Assembly: GCA_902768985.1 (NCBI GenBank) | Contig: CACXNA010000001.1 | Location: forward strand, 186,001 to 250,000 | Length of the DNA: 64,000 bases | Origin: an uncultured Bacteroidia bacterium | Lineage (GTDB): Bacteria > Bacteroidota > Bacteroidia > Bacteroidales > UBA932 | Direction: 5' to 3' | Shown here: piece after piece, positions 1 to 7,714 of the stretch | Numbering within the stretch: the stretch's first letter is position 1 | How the letters are laid out: each line of letters begins with the position of its first letter | The notes under the pieces: generated by a model | What the model was told of the DNA's origin: nothing | Seen by the model: the letters and a program-made list of their open reading frames with translations, nothing else | Database searches by the model: none | Made by a program: the position numbers and the translations under genes

Positions 1-750
1 GCGCAGTTCACCATCATGCCGCTGGTGGCGTTCTCGCTTTCCTGGCTCTTCAGCCAGGTGCCCGCGTTCGCGCCCTACAGCACCGCGATGGCCATCGGCA
101 TCATCCTCGTCGGCTGCTGCCCGGGCGGCGTGTCGAGCAACATCATGTCCTTCCTCTGTAAGGGCGACGTGGCCTACTCCGTGGGCATGACCTGCGCCTC
201 GACGCTGCTGGCGCCCGTGCTCACGCCGCTGCTGGTGCTCGCGCTCGCGGGGGAGCGGGTGGATGTGGACGCCTGGGGGATGTTCAAGCAAATTCTCATC
301 GTGACTATCATCCCCATCGCCATCGGCTTCTTCCTGAACGTCTGGCTCGGCCACAAGGACGTGTTCCGCCGGATCCAGGGCTGCATGCCGGGCGTGTCGG
401 TCATCTGCCTGGCCTGCATCGTGGGCGGCGTCATCACCACGGTCCATGACCCGCTGGTGGAGAACGGCCTGGTCCTGTTCCTGCTGACCTTCGGGATGGT
501 CTTCTGCCACAATACGATAGGGTATGTGCTTGGCTATCTTGTCGGCACGCTGTTCCACTTCAATACGGCCAAGAAACGCACCATCTCCATCGAAGTGGGT
601 ATGCAGAACGCCGGCCTGGGCACCAACCTGGCCATGACCTTCTTTGTGGCCACCAACCCGATGGCTGTCGTGCCTTGCGCCATCTCCTGTGCCTGGCACA
701 GCATCAGCGGCACCATCCTCGCCAACATTTTCGCACGTCGTCAATCGTAA
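1..750 (+). CDS. Bile acid:sodium symporter (BASS/SBF) family transporter, 5'-truncated by window edge
   Basis: This is an integral inner-membrane protein of about eight visible hydrophobic segments. It matches the SBF/BASS family, which couples sodium entry to uptake of organic anions such as bile acids, pantothenate or keto acids. The run GCCPGGVSSNIMSFLCKGD near the start and the later segment ISIEVGMQNAGLGTNLAM are the two conserved family blocks that form the sodium-binding crossover region. The frame is open from base 1, so the true start lies upstream; an internal ATG at 16 is not a convincing start. The gene ends at TAA 748-750 and a strong terminator follows. The substrate cannot be read from sequence. 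Confidence 0.85.
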   Translation, partial: AQFTIMPLVAFSLSWLFSQVPAFAPYSTAMAIGIILVGCCPGGVSSNIMSFLCKGDVAYSVGMTCASTLLAPVLTPLLVLALAGERVDVDAWGMFKQILIVTIIPIAIGFFLNVWLGHKDVFRRIQGCMPGVSVICLACIVGGVITTVHDPLVENGLVLFLLTFGMVFCHNTIGYVLGYLVGTLFHFNTAKKRTISIEVGMQNAGLGTNLAMTFFVATNPMAVVPCAISCAWHSISGTILANIFARRQS

Positions 751-771
751 TCCGTTTCTTCAAGCATACTC

Positions 772-801
772 ACGCCGTTCTTCCCGGAACGGCGTTCTTT
801 T
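772..801 (+). terminator. Rho-independent terminator after the BASS transporter
   Basis: A perfect 9-bp stem (772-780 with 787-795) closes a six-base loop and is followed by TCTTTT. It separates the transporter from the large operon that starts downstream. Confidence 0.8.
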
Positions 802-844
802 GTGTATATCGCTGCACAAGTGGCATTTATTCAAATATTTTTTT

Positions 845-852
845 TATATTTG
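845..852 (+). promoter_or_regulatory. Bacteroidota -7 box (TATATTTG) for the large signalling operon
   Basis: TATATTTG at 845-852 fits the TAnnTTTG consensus and lies 46 bases before the ATG at 898. I do not see a clean TTTG -33 element at the usual spacing. It is the only recognisable promoter before the twelve-gene run ending at 19251. Confidence 0.6.
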
Positions 853-897
853 TGGTAAACCCTGACAACACTTCGCCCCCAAAATTCCTTTTTTTTG

Positions 898-2325
898 ATG
901 AAACGATGGTTCCGTTTGGCAATCGACGTCGATTACCGTCCCTGCGACCCGGGAATCAATAATTGGTCCTGCGACCATACCGAATACCTGAAAGCCGACC
1001 TCCAGGCTGGGCAGGCGCTTCGTTACAAGGATTCCAGCGGCCAGCTCGGACGGCTTACCCTGCTGGAGATGACGGACGAAGGCGTCGTGGTGGGATATGG
1101 CGACCGCTCCTATACCCTGACGGAGCATAATTCTTATATCAAACTCGACGAGACCGGTCGGGACTATACTGTTTTCGAGCTGAACGTTTACTTGATACAG
1201 GCCATCGTCGTCGAAGATACGCCTGCTTTTTACCGCCAGTTCCTGGTCAAAGAATCGGTTTTTAAACTGACGGGGCCGGACGTGCAGGTGTTGATGAACT
1301 CCGACCAAGCTTGCGCCAAATATGCCCTGGGGCGCTATCATTATATCCAGGTGCCCGAGCCGGATTCCTTCCGGAAGGCGGAATCGCTTTTCCGGGAGGC
1401 AGCGGCCGCGGGCGTCCCCGATGCCTTCGCCTCTTTGTCGCTGATGTACAGCTACGGCGATACGCACGAAGATCGCTATGATCCGGACGAGATGGTCCGG
1501 TGGCGCGACGAGGCGCTGGCCCGGGGGAGCGAACAGGCGGCGTTCCGCTACGCCCGGCACCGGATCGACGGCGAGTTCCTGACGCCGAGAGAACCGGACG
1601 TCGTCCGGGAGGAGATTGAAAAGCGGTTCGCCACGGAGACCGATGTCTGGCCGGAATGGTATTCCGTCCTCGGCGCTGCCTACGACGCGCTGGGCCAGCC
1701 CGAAAAGGCTCATGATATCTATTTGACCGGCTTGGCGCATGGGAGCCTTCGCTGCTATATAAGGCTGGCCATTTCAGCCTGGGAGAAGGGGGATGAAAAA
1801 GAGTACCGTGCCTGGATGGAGAAGGGCATGGCGGCTGGCTGCGGCTGGTGTTTCATCCTGGATGGCGATTTGGATGAGGAACGCTTCCAGGCGGGAGAAT
1901 CCAGATTTAAGAACCTGGTGTCCAGGCAGTTCCAGGACCGCTTCGAGCAGGGGCTCCGCCTGGGTGAGGGTGCCTGTGCTTATTATCTGGGGTACCATTC
2001 CTACTTCGGGACGCTTGGCTTCACCATTGACGAAGACGCGGCCTTCCGCTATCTGCGCAGAGGTATTGCGCTTGGGGATTACGACGCCTGTTCGATGCTG
2101 GCGTATATCCTTGCGTACCGGGCGGAGACGCCGGAAGCCCGGAAAGAAGCCGCCCTGCTGCGGCTCAAGGCCGTCCGTTATGGGAAGGATGACGACCGGG
2201 AACAGCTGGCGCAGGATTACCGGGACGGCCTGCTGGATGAATACCGGGATGAAATAGAAAAATATTGGCTGCCTGAGGACGATGAAGTGGATGAAGATGA
2301 CGGCCGTTGGGACGCCTATGTATAA
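898..2325 (+). CDS. Sel1-like repeat protein, first gene of the signalling operon
   Basis: This 475-residue soluble protein has no signal peptide. An N-terminal region of about 130 residues that I do not recognise is followed by Sel1/TPR-like helical repeats. The repeats are seen as A-x-Y-x-L-G-x-Y patterns near residues 140-205 (AKYALGRYHY, then FREAAAAGVPDAFASLSLMY) and again near 355-410 (ACAYYLGYHSYFG, then YLRRGIALGDYDACSMLAY). Sel1 repeats usually act as protein-binding scaffolds. The C-terminus is very acidic (LPEDDEVDEDDG). ATG 898 is chosen over the in-frame TTG at 895. The end overlaps the likely start of the next gene, which suggests translational coupling. The role in the system is inferred: adaptor or scaffold. 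Confidence 0.75.
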   Translation: MKRWFRLAIDVDYRPCDPGINNWSCDHTEYLKADLQAGQALRYKDSSGQLGRLTLLEMTDEGVVVGYGDRSYTLTEHNSYIKLDETGRDYTVFELNVYLIQAIVVEDTPAFYRQFLVKESVFKLTGPDVQVLMNSDQACAKYALGRYHYIQVPEPDSFRKAESLFREAAAAGVPDAFASLSLMYSYGDTHEDRYDPDEMVRWRDEALARGSEQAAFRYARHRIDGEFLTPREPDVVREEIEKRFATETDVWPEWYSVLGAAYDALGQPEKAHDIYLTGLAHGSLRCYIRLAISAWEKGDEKEYRAWMEKGMAAGCGWCFILDGDLDEERFQAGESRFKNLVSRQFQDRFEQGLRLGEGACAYYLGYHSYFGTLGFTIDEDAAFRYLRRGIALGDYDACSMLAYILAYRAETPEARKEAALLRLKAVRYGKDDDREQLAQDYRDGLLDEYRDEIEKYWLPEDDEVDEDDGRWDAYV

Positions 2326-2917
2326 ATTCAGACAGAAAATGACGAAACTGGAAACCATTGTCGCGAATGTAGACAGTATGCGTAAAAATGCGCAGGAGCA
2401 GGATTTCTACAAGAATGTGCCCCTGGCCAGCGACACCCTGAAGCTCCTGGAGGAGCTGGACGACCCGGACGAAGGTCCGCTGGGCAAGGCCTATGCCTGC
2501 AACGCCATACTCCGGGAGCTGCCGGAATATGACACGCCCCGCCTGGCCCTGAAACTGCTGCGACGGGAGCTCTCCTGGCTGCAGGAATCGGACGAAAAGA
2601 GCGACTGGCTGCATGAGGATGAAGTTGAATCAGATATCGCGCGCCTTGAGGCGTATATCGATGTCGACGGGATCTCCATGGAGGCATTCTGCAAGCAGTA
2701 TGGCCGCCACCTGCATTTCGACCCGGTGGAGCGTACTGCGAAGTGGGAGGAGATCTACTGCGACGTCGAAAAAGCGTGCGCCAAGCGTCTGAAGGGCGTG
2801 CCGCGCGGCATGGGCTATTGTTTCGGCTATTGGGCCGCCCGGAGCAACGTCCTGAAGGAATACGGGATCGACTGGAAGTCGCCGGGGGTCATGAACCCCA
2901 GAGTCATGTTTGATTAG
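2318..2917 (+). CDS. Hypothetical protein, operon gene 2
   Basis: I do not recognise this protein of about 199 residues. It is soluble, mostly helical in appearance, charged, and has no signal peptide or membrane segment. Its most distinctive stretch is near the C-terminus (VPRGMGYCFGYWAARSNVLK, then an ending DWKSPGVMNPRVMFD), which looks conserved rather than random. Three starts are possible: ATG 2282 (deep in the upstream gene), ATG 2318 (8-base overlap with the upstream stop) and ATG 2339. I prefer 2318 because short overlaps are the rule in this operon. The codon pattern matches its neighbours, so it is a real gene. Confidence 0.6.
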   Translation: MYKFRQKMTKLETIVANVDSMRKNAQEQDFYKNVPLASDTLKLLEELDDPDEGPLGKAYACNAILRELPEYDTPRLALKLLRRELSWLQESDEKSDWLHEDEVESDIARLEAYIDVDGISMEAFCKQYGRHLHFDPVERTAKWEEIYCDVEKACAKRLKGVPRGMGYCFGYWAARSNVLKEYGIDWKSPGVMNPRVMFD

Positions 2918-2942
2918 GAGATAATCCATAATTGTATGTCAT

Positions 2943-3752
2943 ATGCAAACATCGATTGATACTTTAGCTGCGATCTGCAAACTGGCGATAGCCTTTTGCA
3001 CTACGGATGGAGAGGGAAGCGACTTGGAGACGGACACTATCTATGATTTCCTGTCCGGATTTGAGGGAGTGACGCCGGAAATCGCCGGCCAGGTTATTCG
3101 ACAGGCGTCCGAAATGGAGGCCCGTGAAGCCTTCGTCCGGACTTTATGTCTGGCAGAAGAAGACAAGGAGCGGGTAAGTAATTTCTTCGCCGACATCATC
3201 TGCGCTGACGCGCAACTCACGCCGGAAGAAGAGGAGTACTATCATAAGGTTTGCATAACTTGCGGGCTGCCCGATATCCTGGAGGAGCGCATCATCCGTG
3301 ATGAGAGTCCGGAGGCTGCTCCGGCCGAAGTGGAAGATACGGAGATCTATCCGAGTTTCGTGGTCATCGACTTCCGGGGTAATGCGACCTATCGTTGGGT
3401 TGAACAGGAAGATTGGGATACGCTCCACGACGAGATGTGTACCTGGATTCAGGCGAACCAGATTGAAGTCGTCCGCTACACCAAGCCGCTCAATGCCCTG
3501 TCGAAGCAATTGGAGCTCGTCGGGACGCATCTGGTGTTCCTGACTTCCCGCAACGGCTTCACCGTGACGGTGGGCGACAATATGACGGCCACGCTCCTGT
3601 ACGGTGGGGATTATGAGCTCTTCGGCAATATCATCATTGCCCTGGAGACGGACGATGGATACGAGATCGAAGGCTTCAAGATGCAGTCCCACCTGGACAA
3701 GGCATTCCTTGCCGTGGATGAAGCCGTGGGCGGCCTGTTGAGTCTCAAATAA
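2943..3752 (+). CDS. TerB-like helical domain protein, operon gene 3
   Basis: This 269-residue protein has an N-terminal all-helical region (about residues 5-115). Its pattern, CKLAIAFCTTDGEGSDLETD followed by ADAQLTPEEEEYYHKVC, resembles TerB/DjlA-N type domains: an acidic DGE motif, then a second helix pair with a TPEE motif. The C-terminal half (about 120-269, from YPSFVVIDFRGNATYRWV) is an alpha/beta region I cannot name. TerB domains in other bacteria sit in metal-binding, membrane-linked stress complexes and recur with kinase, phosphatase and zinc-ribbon genes, which fits this context. The assignment rests on pattern only; a profile search could overturn it. Confidence 0.45.
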   Translation: MQTSIDTLAAICKLAIAFCTTDGEGSDLETDTIYDFLSGFEGVTPEIAGQVIRQASEMEAREAFVRTLCLAEEDKERVSNFFADIICADAQLTPEEEEYYHKVCITCGLPDILEERIIRDESPEAAPAEVEDTEIYPSFVVIDFRGNATYRWVEQEDWDTLHDEMCTWIQANQIEVVRYTKPLNALSKQLELVGTHLVFLTSRNGFTVTVGDNMTATLLYGGDYELFGNIIIALETDDGYEIEGFKMQSHLDKAFLAVDEAVGGLLSLK

Positions 3753-3755
3753 AGC

Positions 3756-4592
3756 ATGATGGGAGAAAACGTACGTGTCCGCGAACGCGTCGAGACACAG
3801 ACGGCGGTCGAGACCGAGACCCGGGAAAAGGAATCCACGGGCAGGTGCCCGCATTGCGGTGCCGACGTGGGGCCGGATTATGAGATCTGCCCCGTGTGCG
3901 GGTGGAAGATGGTGGATTACTGCACCTTCTGCGGCGCGCCGATGCGCCCCGACGACGTGGACTGTCCCGAATGCGGCATGCCGGCAGACGGCGTGATGTG
4001 CCCCAACTGCAACATCCTCAATTTCAGATCCTTCTGCCGCCAGTGCGGGCAGCCGCTCTCCCGCGCGGCCCGGCGGGCGGTGGAGAAGGCCCGGCAGGAT
4101 CCGAAGGTGCAGGAGTCGGCGCGGCTGCTGACGCGCATCGCCGAACTGGAAGCGGAGCTGGCGGGCGACCTGCCGGGAGCTGCCGGGCCGGACGAGCCCG
4201 CCGAACCCACGGAAGGGGAGTTGCGGCTCCGGGAACTGATGTCCCATATGGGCTTCGCGTTCACCGAGCAGCCCAAGGCGACCCGGCGAAGCGTGGGACG
4301 CAGCCGGGAGACCGTGATGCAGGAATACCAGCGGGCGGTCGAAGAAGCGAATAATCTGCTGGAAAGCATGCTCCCGCCGGCGGGTTCCACGCCGCAGGAG
4401 CAGCGCAATTACTATACGGCCCGCAAAGTGGCCGTGACCGAGCTGGTGGAGGTGACGGGCCTGGTGGGCTGGGTTTGCAACTGGTGCCATTGTTTCCATG
4501 ACAACCCTTCTCAGTGCTACCGGCCGTGGCTGGGCGGTACCTGGCAATACGGTACGGCCCAAAAGGTAGTGACCACTTACAAAAAAGTATAA
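3756..4592 (+). CDS. Multi zinc-ribbon protein, operon gene 4
   Basis: The 278-residue protein has a run of double-Cys knuckles in residues 28-105: CPHCG, CPVCG, CTFCG, CPECG, CPNCN and CRQCG. That is enough for three zinc ribbons. A charged helical region follows (about 110-200), probably coiled, with a C-terminal segment carrying another CNWCHCFH cluster near residue 247. Zinc ribbons of this double-C type usually mediate protein contacts. Related ribbons occur at the N-termini of the AAA+ and FHA proteins and in the last gene of this operon, so the ribbons may be a shared docking element. It starts three bases after the TerB-like gene and ends three bases before the kinase. An alternative ATG is at 3759. 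Confidence 0.75.
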   Translation: MMGENVRVRERVETQTAVETETREKESTGRCPHCGADVGPDYEICPVCGWKMVDYCTFCGAPMRPDDVDCPECGMPADGVMCPNCNILNFRSFCRQCGQPLSRAARRAVEKARQDPKVQESARLLTRIAELEAELAGDLPGAAGPDEPAEPTEGELRLRELMSHMGFAFTEQPKATRRSVGRSRETVMQEYQRAVEEANNLLESMLPPAGSTPQEQRNYYTARKVAVTELVEVTGLVGWVCNWCHCFHDNPSQCYRPWLGGTWQYGTAQKVVTTYKKV

Positions 4593-4595
4593 TTC

Positions 4596-7500
4596 ATGGT
4601 AGAACAGAATGACAGTTTATCTCCTCAGAAAACGGCGGTAGCTCCGCAGAAAACCGCGGTCGCCCCGCAGAAGACTGCGGTGGCTCCCCAAAAGACTGCG
4701 GCTGCGCCCCAGAAAACCGCCGCGGCGCCGCAGCAGCCTGGCATGGCTGCCCCTTTCGGCGTCGGTACCCATGCTCCCGGAGCAACGGTGAAAGTCGGCG
4801 GCAACAGTTACACTGTGGAGAAACTGATGGGCAGCGGGTCGGAAGGCGATATTTATGTCGTTTCCGACCGCAAACGGAAGTACGCACTCAAGTTGTGCCA
4901 CTCCCGGTTCTACACCAATGTCAAGGTCATGCCCGCCCTGCAGAAGCTGAACGGGCAGGGCTATATCGCCGACATCGTGGATTACGGCGATGATTACGAA
5001 CTCCTCGAATACATCCCCGGCGGCAGTGTCGCATCTGCGGGCCTGAAAGGGAATGCCGAAGCGATCCTGACCATCGCGGCCAAGACCGCCATGTCCCTCT
5101 CGATGATCCATCAGGCCGGCGTCCTGCACAAGGACGTGAAGCCGGCCAATATCCTCATCAAGGACAGCCAGATCTGGGATTGCGTCCTGTGTGACTTCGG
5201 CATCGCCGATGAGATCGATGCGGACGGACACTGTGTGACCAAGCAGTTCCGAACCCCTATCTATGCAGCTCCGGAAGTCTATACGACGACCGTCACGCTC
5301 CCGGATGGCAACTACACGGAGTTGACCTCCAAGGCCGATTTCTTCTCGCTGGGCATGACCATCCTGTCCCTGTGGATGGGGGAGGATGCTTTCAAGGCCA
5401 AGGAGGCGGCCTTGGCGATCGACAAGACGAAGGGGCGGATCACCGTCCCGGCAGACATGCCGGACCCGCTTGCCCGGATCTGCCGGGGCCTGCTGATCAA
5501 GAACCCCGCCAAGCGTTGGGACTACGACGAGATCGCGAGAACCATCAAGGGAGAGGATGTCCCCGTGGAAGAGACGGAGATCATCGAAGACCTCAATATC
5601 ACCTTCAACGCCACCAAACATTTGACAGCCAATACGCCGGAAGAGTTGGCCAAATGCATGGTCGAGGATCAAGAACTGGCCGTCAAGTATCTCTACCGCG
5701 GTCAGGTCGAGAAGTGGCTAAAACCCTATCCGGAGCTGGCCCTCGAGATCCAGGAGATCGTGGAAACGCTTTATCCCCAGGATCAGCACATGGGCCTTCA
5801 TGCTGCGGTCTATCTGCTGGATCCGACCTGGCCGCTCCGGATGGTCGGCACCAACCGCGAAACGGGGGCGGAGGAGAGCGTTTCTGTATATACAGTCAAG
5901 GATATCAGCGACTTCTGCCATCGTGCCATTCCGGATGCCGATACGGCCAGCATGCTGTCTTCCGATGAATTGGTGGTTTGGGTGCGTGCCCGTAACAGGA
6001 CACTGGCCGCGTCTTTGCCGGCCGATAACGGGCAGACATCCTGCTATATGCTGCGCGTGCAGACCCTCGATCCGCTTTCGGATATCAACCTGCGCAACGA
6101 CCCCGACGATCCCGATTACGCGATGACCCAGGAAGGGATCGGGCGGTTCCTGAACAAGGTGTACACCATTTTCTGGTCCCATTGCGGGGGTGATTCGTCC
6201 AAGATCGGCGAGATATGGAGGCGACCGGACTTTGCCCCGATGAACCGTCAGATTCCGACGGCGGTCGTGGCGAACATCGCGGCCTGTTTCCTCTTTCCGG
6301 ATCAGTACCACTACCTGACGGATTTCATGGACACCAAGGGTCAGCGCTTCCAGCAGCAGCGCTCCTGGGTCGAGTATTGCACCGATCGCAACAGCGACGA
6401 TTATCGCCGGAAGGCCGGTCCGAAAGACTATGCTTTCCAGGCTCAGGCCAGTTGGATGAAGGTAATCAAGGGTTTCGGCGTCACGCCGGAATACGAATTG
6501 GTGGATGTCGCAGAGACGGTGACGACGCGGGAGGAACTTTTTTCGCACAAAAAGAAGGAACTGGCGGAAGAATACTACCACCGCGGCCTGGCCGGCTGGC
6601 TCGCCGTGCAGCACCAGGAGAATCCCGGTGCAGACCTCTCGCAGCAGTATACCTACGAGAACCTGCTCCTTGCCTATTTGGCCGACATCGAGACCATTGA
6701 CGACAAGGCAACGCCCGTGGAACGCTTCTACAAGGCGCAGGAGAAAGCGGACGATATCCTCTCCTCCGGCAAGGCCCGCATCCGCGGACTCAGTGTCCGG
6801 AGCGTGCTGCAGCACGTCCTGACTATCGTCTTTGCCATCCTGCCCGCCGTCGTCCTGCTGGGTATGCTGATCTTCTCCATCATTGAAAACCCGGTCCTGG
6901 ACACCTCCGGCATGCGGCTGGAACGCTTCTTCTGGCCGGTCGGCCTGATTGTGGCCGCCGTCCTTTTCTTCCTCGCGGAAGGCGAAGGCGGGTGCCTGTT
7001 CCCCATTATTGGCGGAGCCATCGGCGCGGTCCTGGTGTTCCTGCTGGTCAAGTTCCTGGGTGCCTATATCCTGTATTTCTACGCCTTGATTGTCCTGGCT
7101 GCCCTGATCTTCTTCAGCATCAAGACCGTCTTCTTCCACAGTCAGTTCGCCCGGGATGCCCGGCGCTTCAATAAGCCGGGATTCGAGGAACGTTTTCTGG
7201 AGCCGCTCTATTTCGCCTTCAACAACGAGACGGAATTCGATTCTTCCCTCAACGGCGCGTTCGATACCTTCAAGCTGAGTGTTTGGAGGAGTGATCTGAA
7301 GACGCGTCGCATCCACATGCTGATTTTCATCGGCGTCACTTTGGTGCTGGTCGCCTTCAGTCTGCTGATTCCCAAGAGCGAGCGCTTCGAGCGCTTCTCC
7401 GCTCCTTTCATCGAGAAGATTATGCCTGCCCGGCAGGTTCCTGCTCCGCCGGACCTGCTGGAATTCGAGAGCCTGGAGCCCGGCAGCCGGGGAGAAGAAG

Positions 7501-7712
7501 TCCTGGCCCTGCAGCGTTATCTCAAGGAGGCCGGATACCTGCGGGGCACCGCGGACGGCATCTACGGCCCCGGTACGCAGAATGCACTCTCCGCTTTCCA
7601 GAAAGCCAACGGCCTGGAGGCGACGGGACATGCTGACAAGGAAACGATACAAACCATCAACCGGCTGGCCGCCGAGGCTGCCCGGGAGACTGAACAACAA
7701 AACAAAGAATAG
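4596..7712 (+). CDS. Membrane Ser/Thr protein kinase with C-terminal peptidoglycan-binding domain
   Basis: The 1038-residue protein opens with a Pro/Ala/Lys repeat (residues 9-47). A Hanks-type kinase domain follows: glycine loop GSGSEGDIY, catalytic Lys99, HKD with Asp180, Asn185, and DFG with Asp200, then APEV. All catalytic residues are present, so it should be active. A long helical region (about 330-730) precedes five hydrophobic segments: four between about 735 and 850, and a fifth near 904-925. Residues about 957-1020 form a PG_binding_1 domain (pattern G-x-x-G-x-x-V-x-x-L-Q-x-x-L, then DGIYGPGT). Five crossings from a cytoplasmic kinase put this domain in the periplasm, which suggests peptidoglycan sensing controls the kinase. 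Its natural partners are the FHA protein and PP2C phosphatase downstream. Confidence 0.88.
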   Translation: MVEQNDSLSPQKTAVAPQKTAVAPQKTAVAPQKTAAAPQKTAAAPQQPGMAAPFGVGTHAPGATVKVGGNSYTVEKLMGSGSEGDIYVVSDRKRKYALKLCHSRFYTNVKVMPALQKLNGQGYIADIVDYGDDYELLEYIPGGSVASAGLKGNAEAILTIAAKTAMSLSMIHQAGVLHKDVKPANILIKDSQIWDCVLCDFGIADEIDADGHCVTKQFRTPIYAAPEVYTTTVTLPDGNYTELTSKADFFSLGMTILSLWMGEDAFKAKEAALAIDKTKGRITVPADMPDPLARICRGLLIKNPAKRWDYDEIARTIKGEDVPVEETEIIEDLNITFNATKHLTANTPEELAKCMVEDQELAVKYLYRGQVEKWLKPYPELALEIQEIVETLYPQDQHMGLHAAVYLLDPTWPLRMVGTNRETGAEESVSVYTVKDISDFCHRAIPDADTASMLSSDELVVWVRARNRTLAASLPADNGQTSCYMLRVQTLDPLSDINLRNDPDDPDYAMTQEGIGRFLNKVYTIFWSHCGGDSSKIGEIWRRPDFAPMNRQIPTAVVANIAACFLFPDQYHYLTDFMDTKGQRFQQQRSWVEYCTDRNSDDYRRKAGPKDYAFQAQASWMKVIKGFGVTPEYELVDVAETVTTREELFSHKKKELAEEYYHRGLAGWLAVQHQENPGADLSQQYTYENLLLAYLADIETIDDKATPVERFYKAQEKADDILSSGKARIRGLSVRSVLQHVLTIVFAILPAVVLLGMLIFSIIENPVLDTSGMRLERFFWPVGLIVAAVLFFLAEGEGGCLFPIIGGAIGAVLVFLLVKFLGAYILYFYALIVLAALIFFSIKTVFFHSQFARDARRFNKPGFEERFLEPLYFAFNNETEFDSSLNGAFDTFKLSVWRSDLKTRRIHMLIFIGVTLVLVAFSLLIPKSERFERFSAPFIEKIMPARQVPAPPDLLEFESLEPGSRGEEVLALQRYLKEAGYLRGTADGIYGPGTQNALSAFQKANGLEATGHADKETIQTINRLAAEAARETEQQNKE
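4620..4724 (+). repeat. 21-bp tandem repeat encoding SPQKTAV/APQKTAV/APQKTAA
   Basis: Five 21-base units lie at the 5' end of the kinase gene, followed by a partial sixth. Synonymous changes between units show selection on the peptide rather than a fresh expansion. Each unit supplies one Thr and one Lys, making a flexible tail that could carry phospho-Thr sites for an FHA domain. Confidence 0.85.
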
Positions 7713-7714
7713 TT

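Noticed and set aside
2943-3752. A true tellurite resistance (ter) operon
   Set aside because: Only a TerB-like helical domain is suggested. No TerC, TerD or TerZ proteins occur nearby.
4620-4724. Tandem repeats as a CRISPR array
   Set aside because: The units are contiguous without spacers, keep the reading frame and encode a peptide tail; no cas genes are present.
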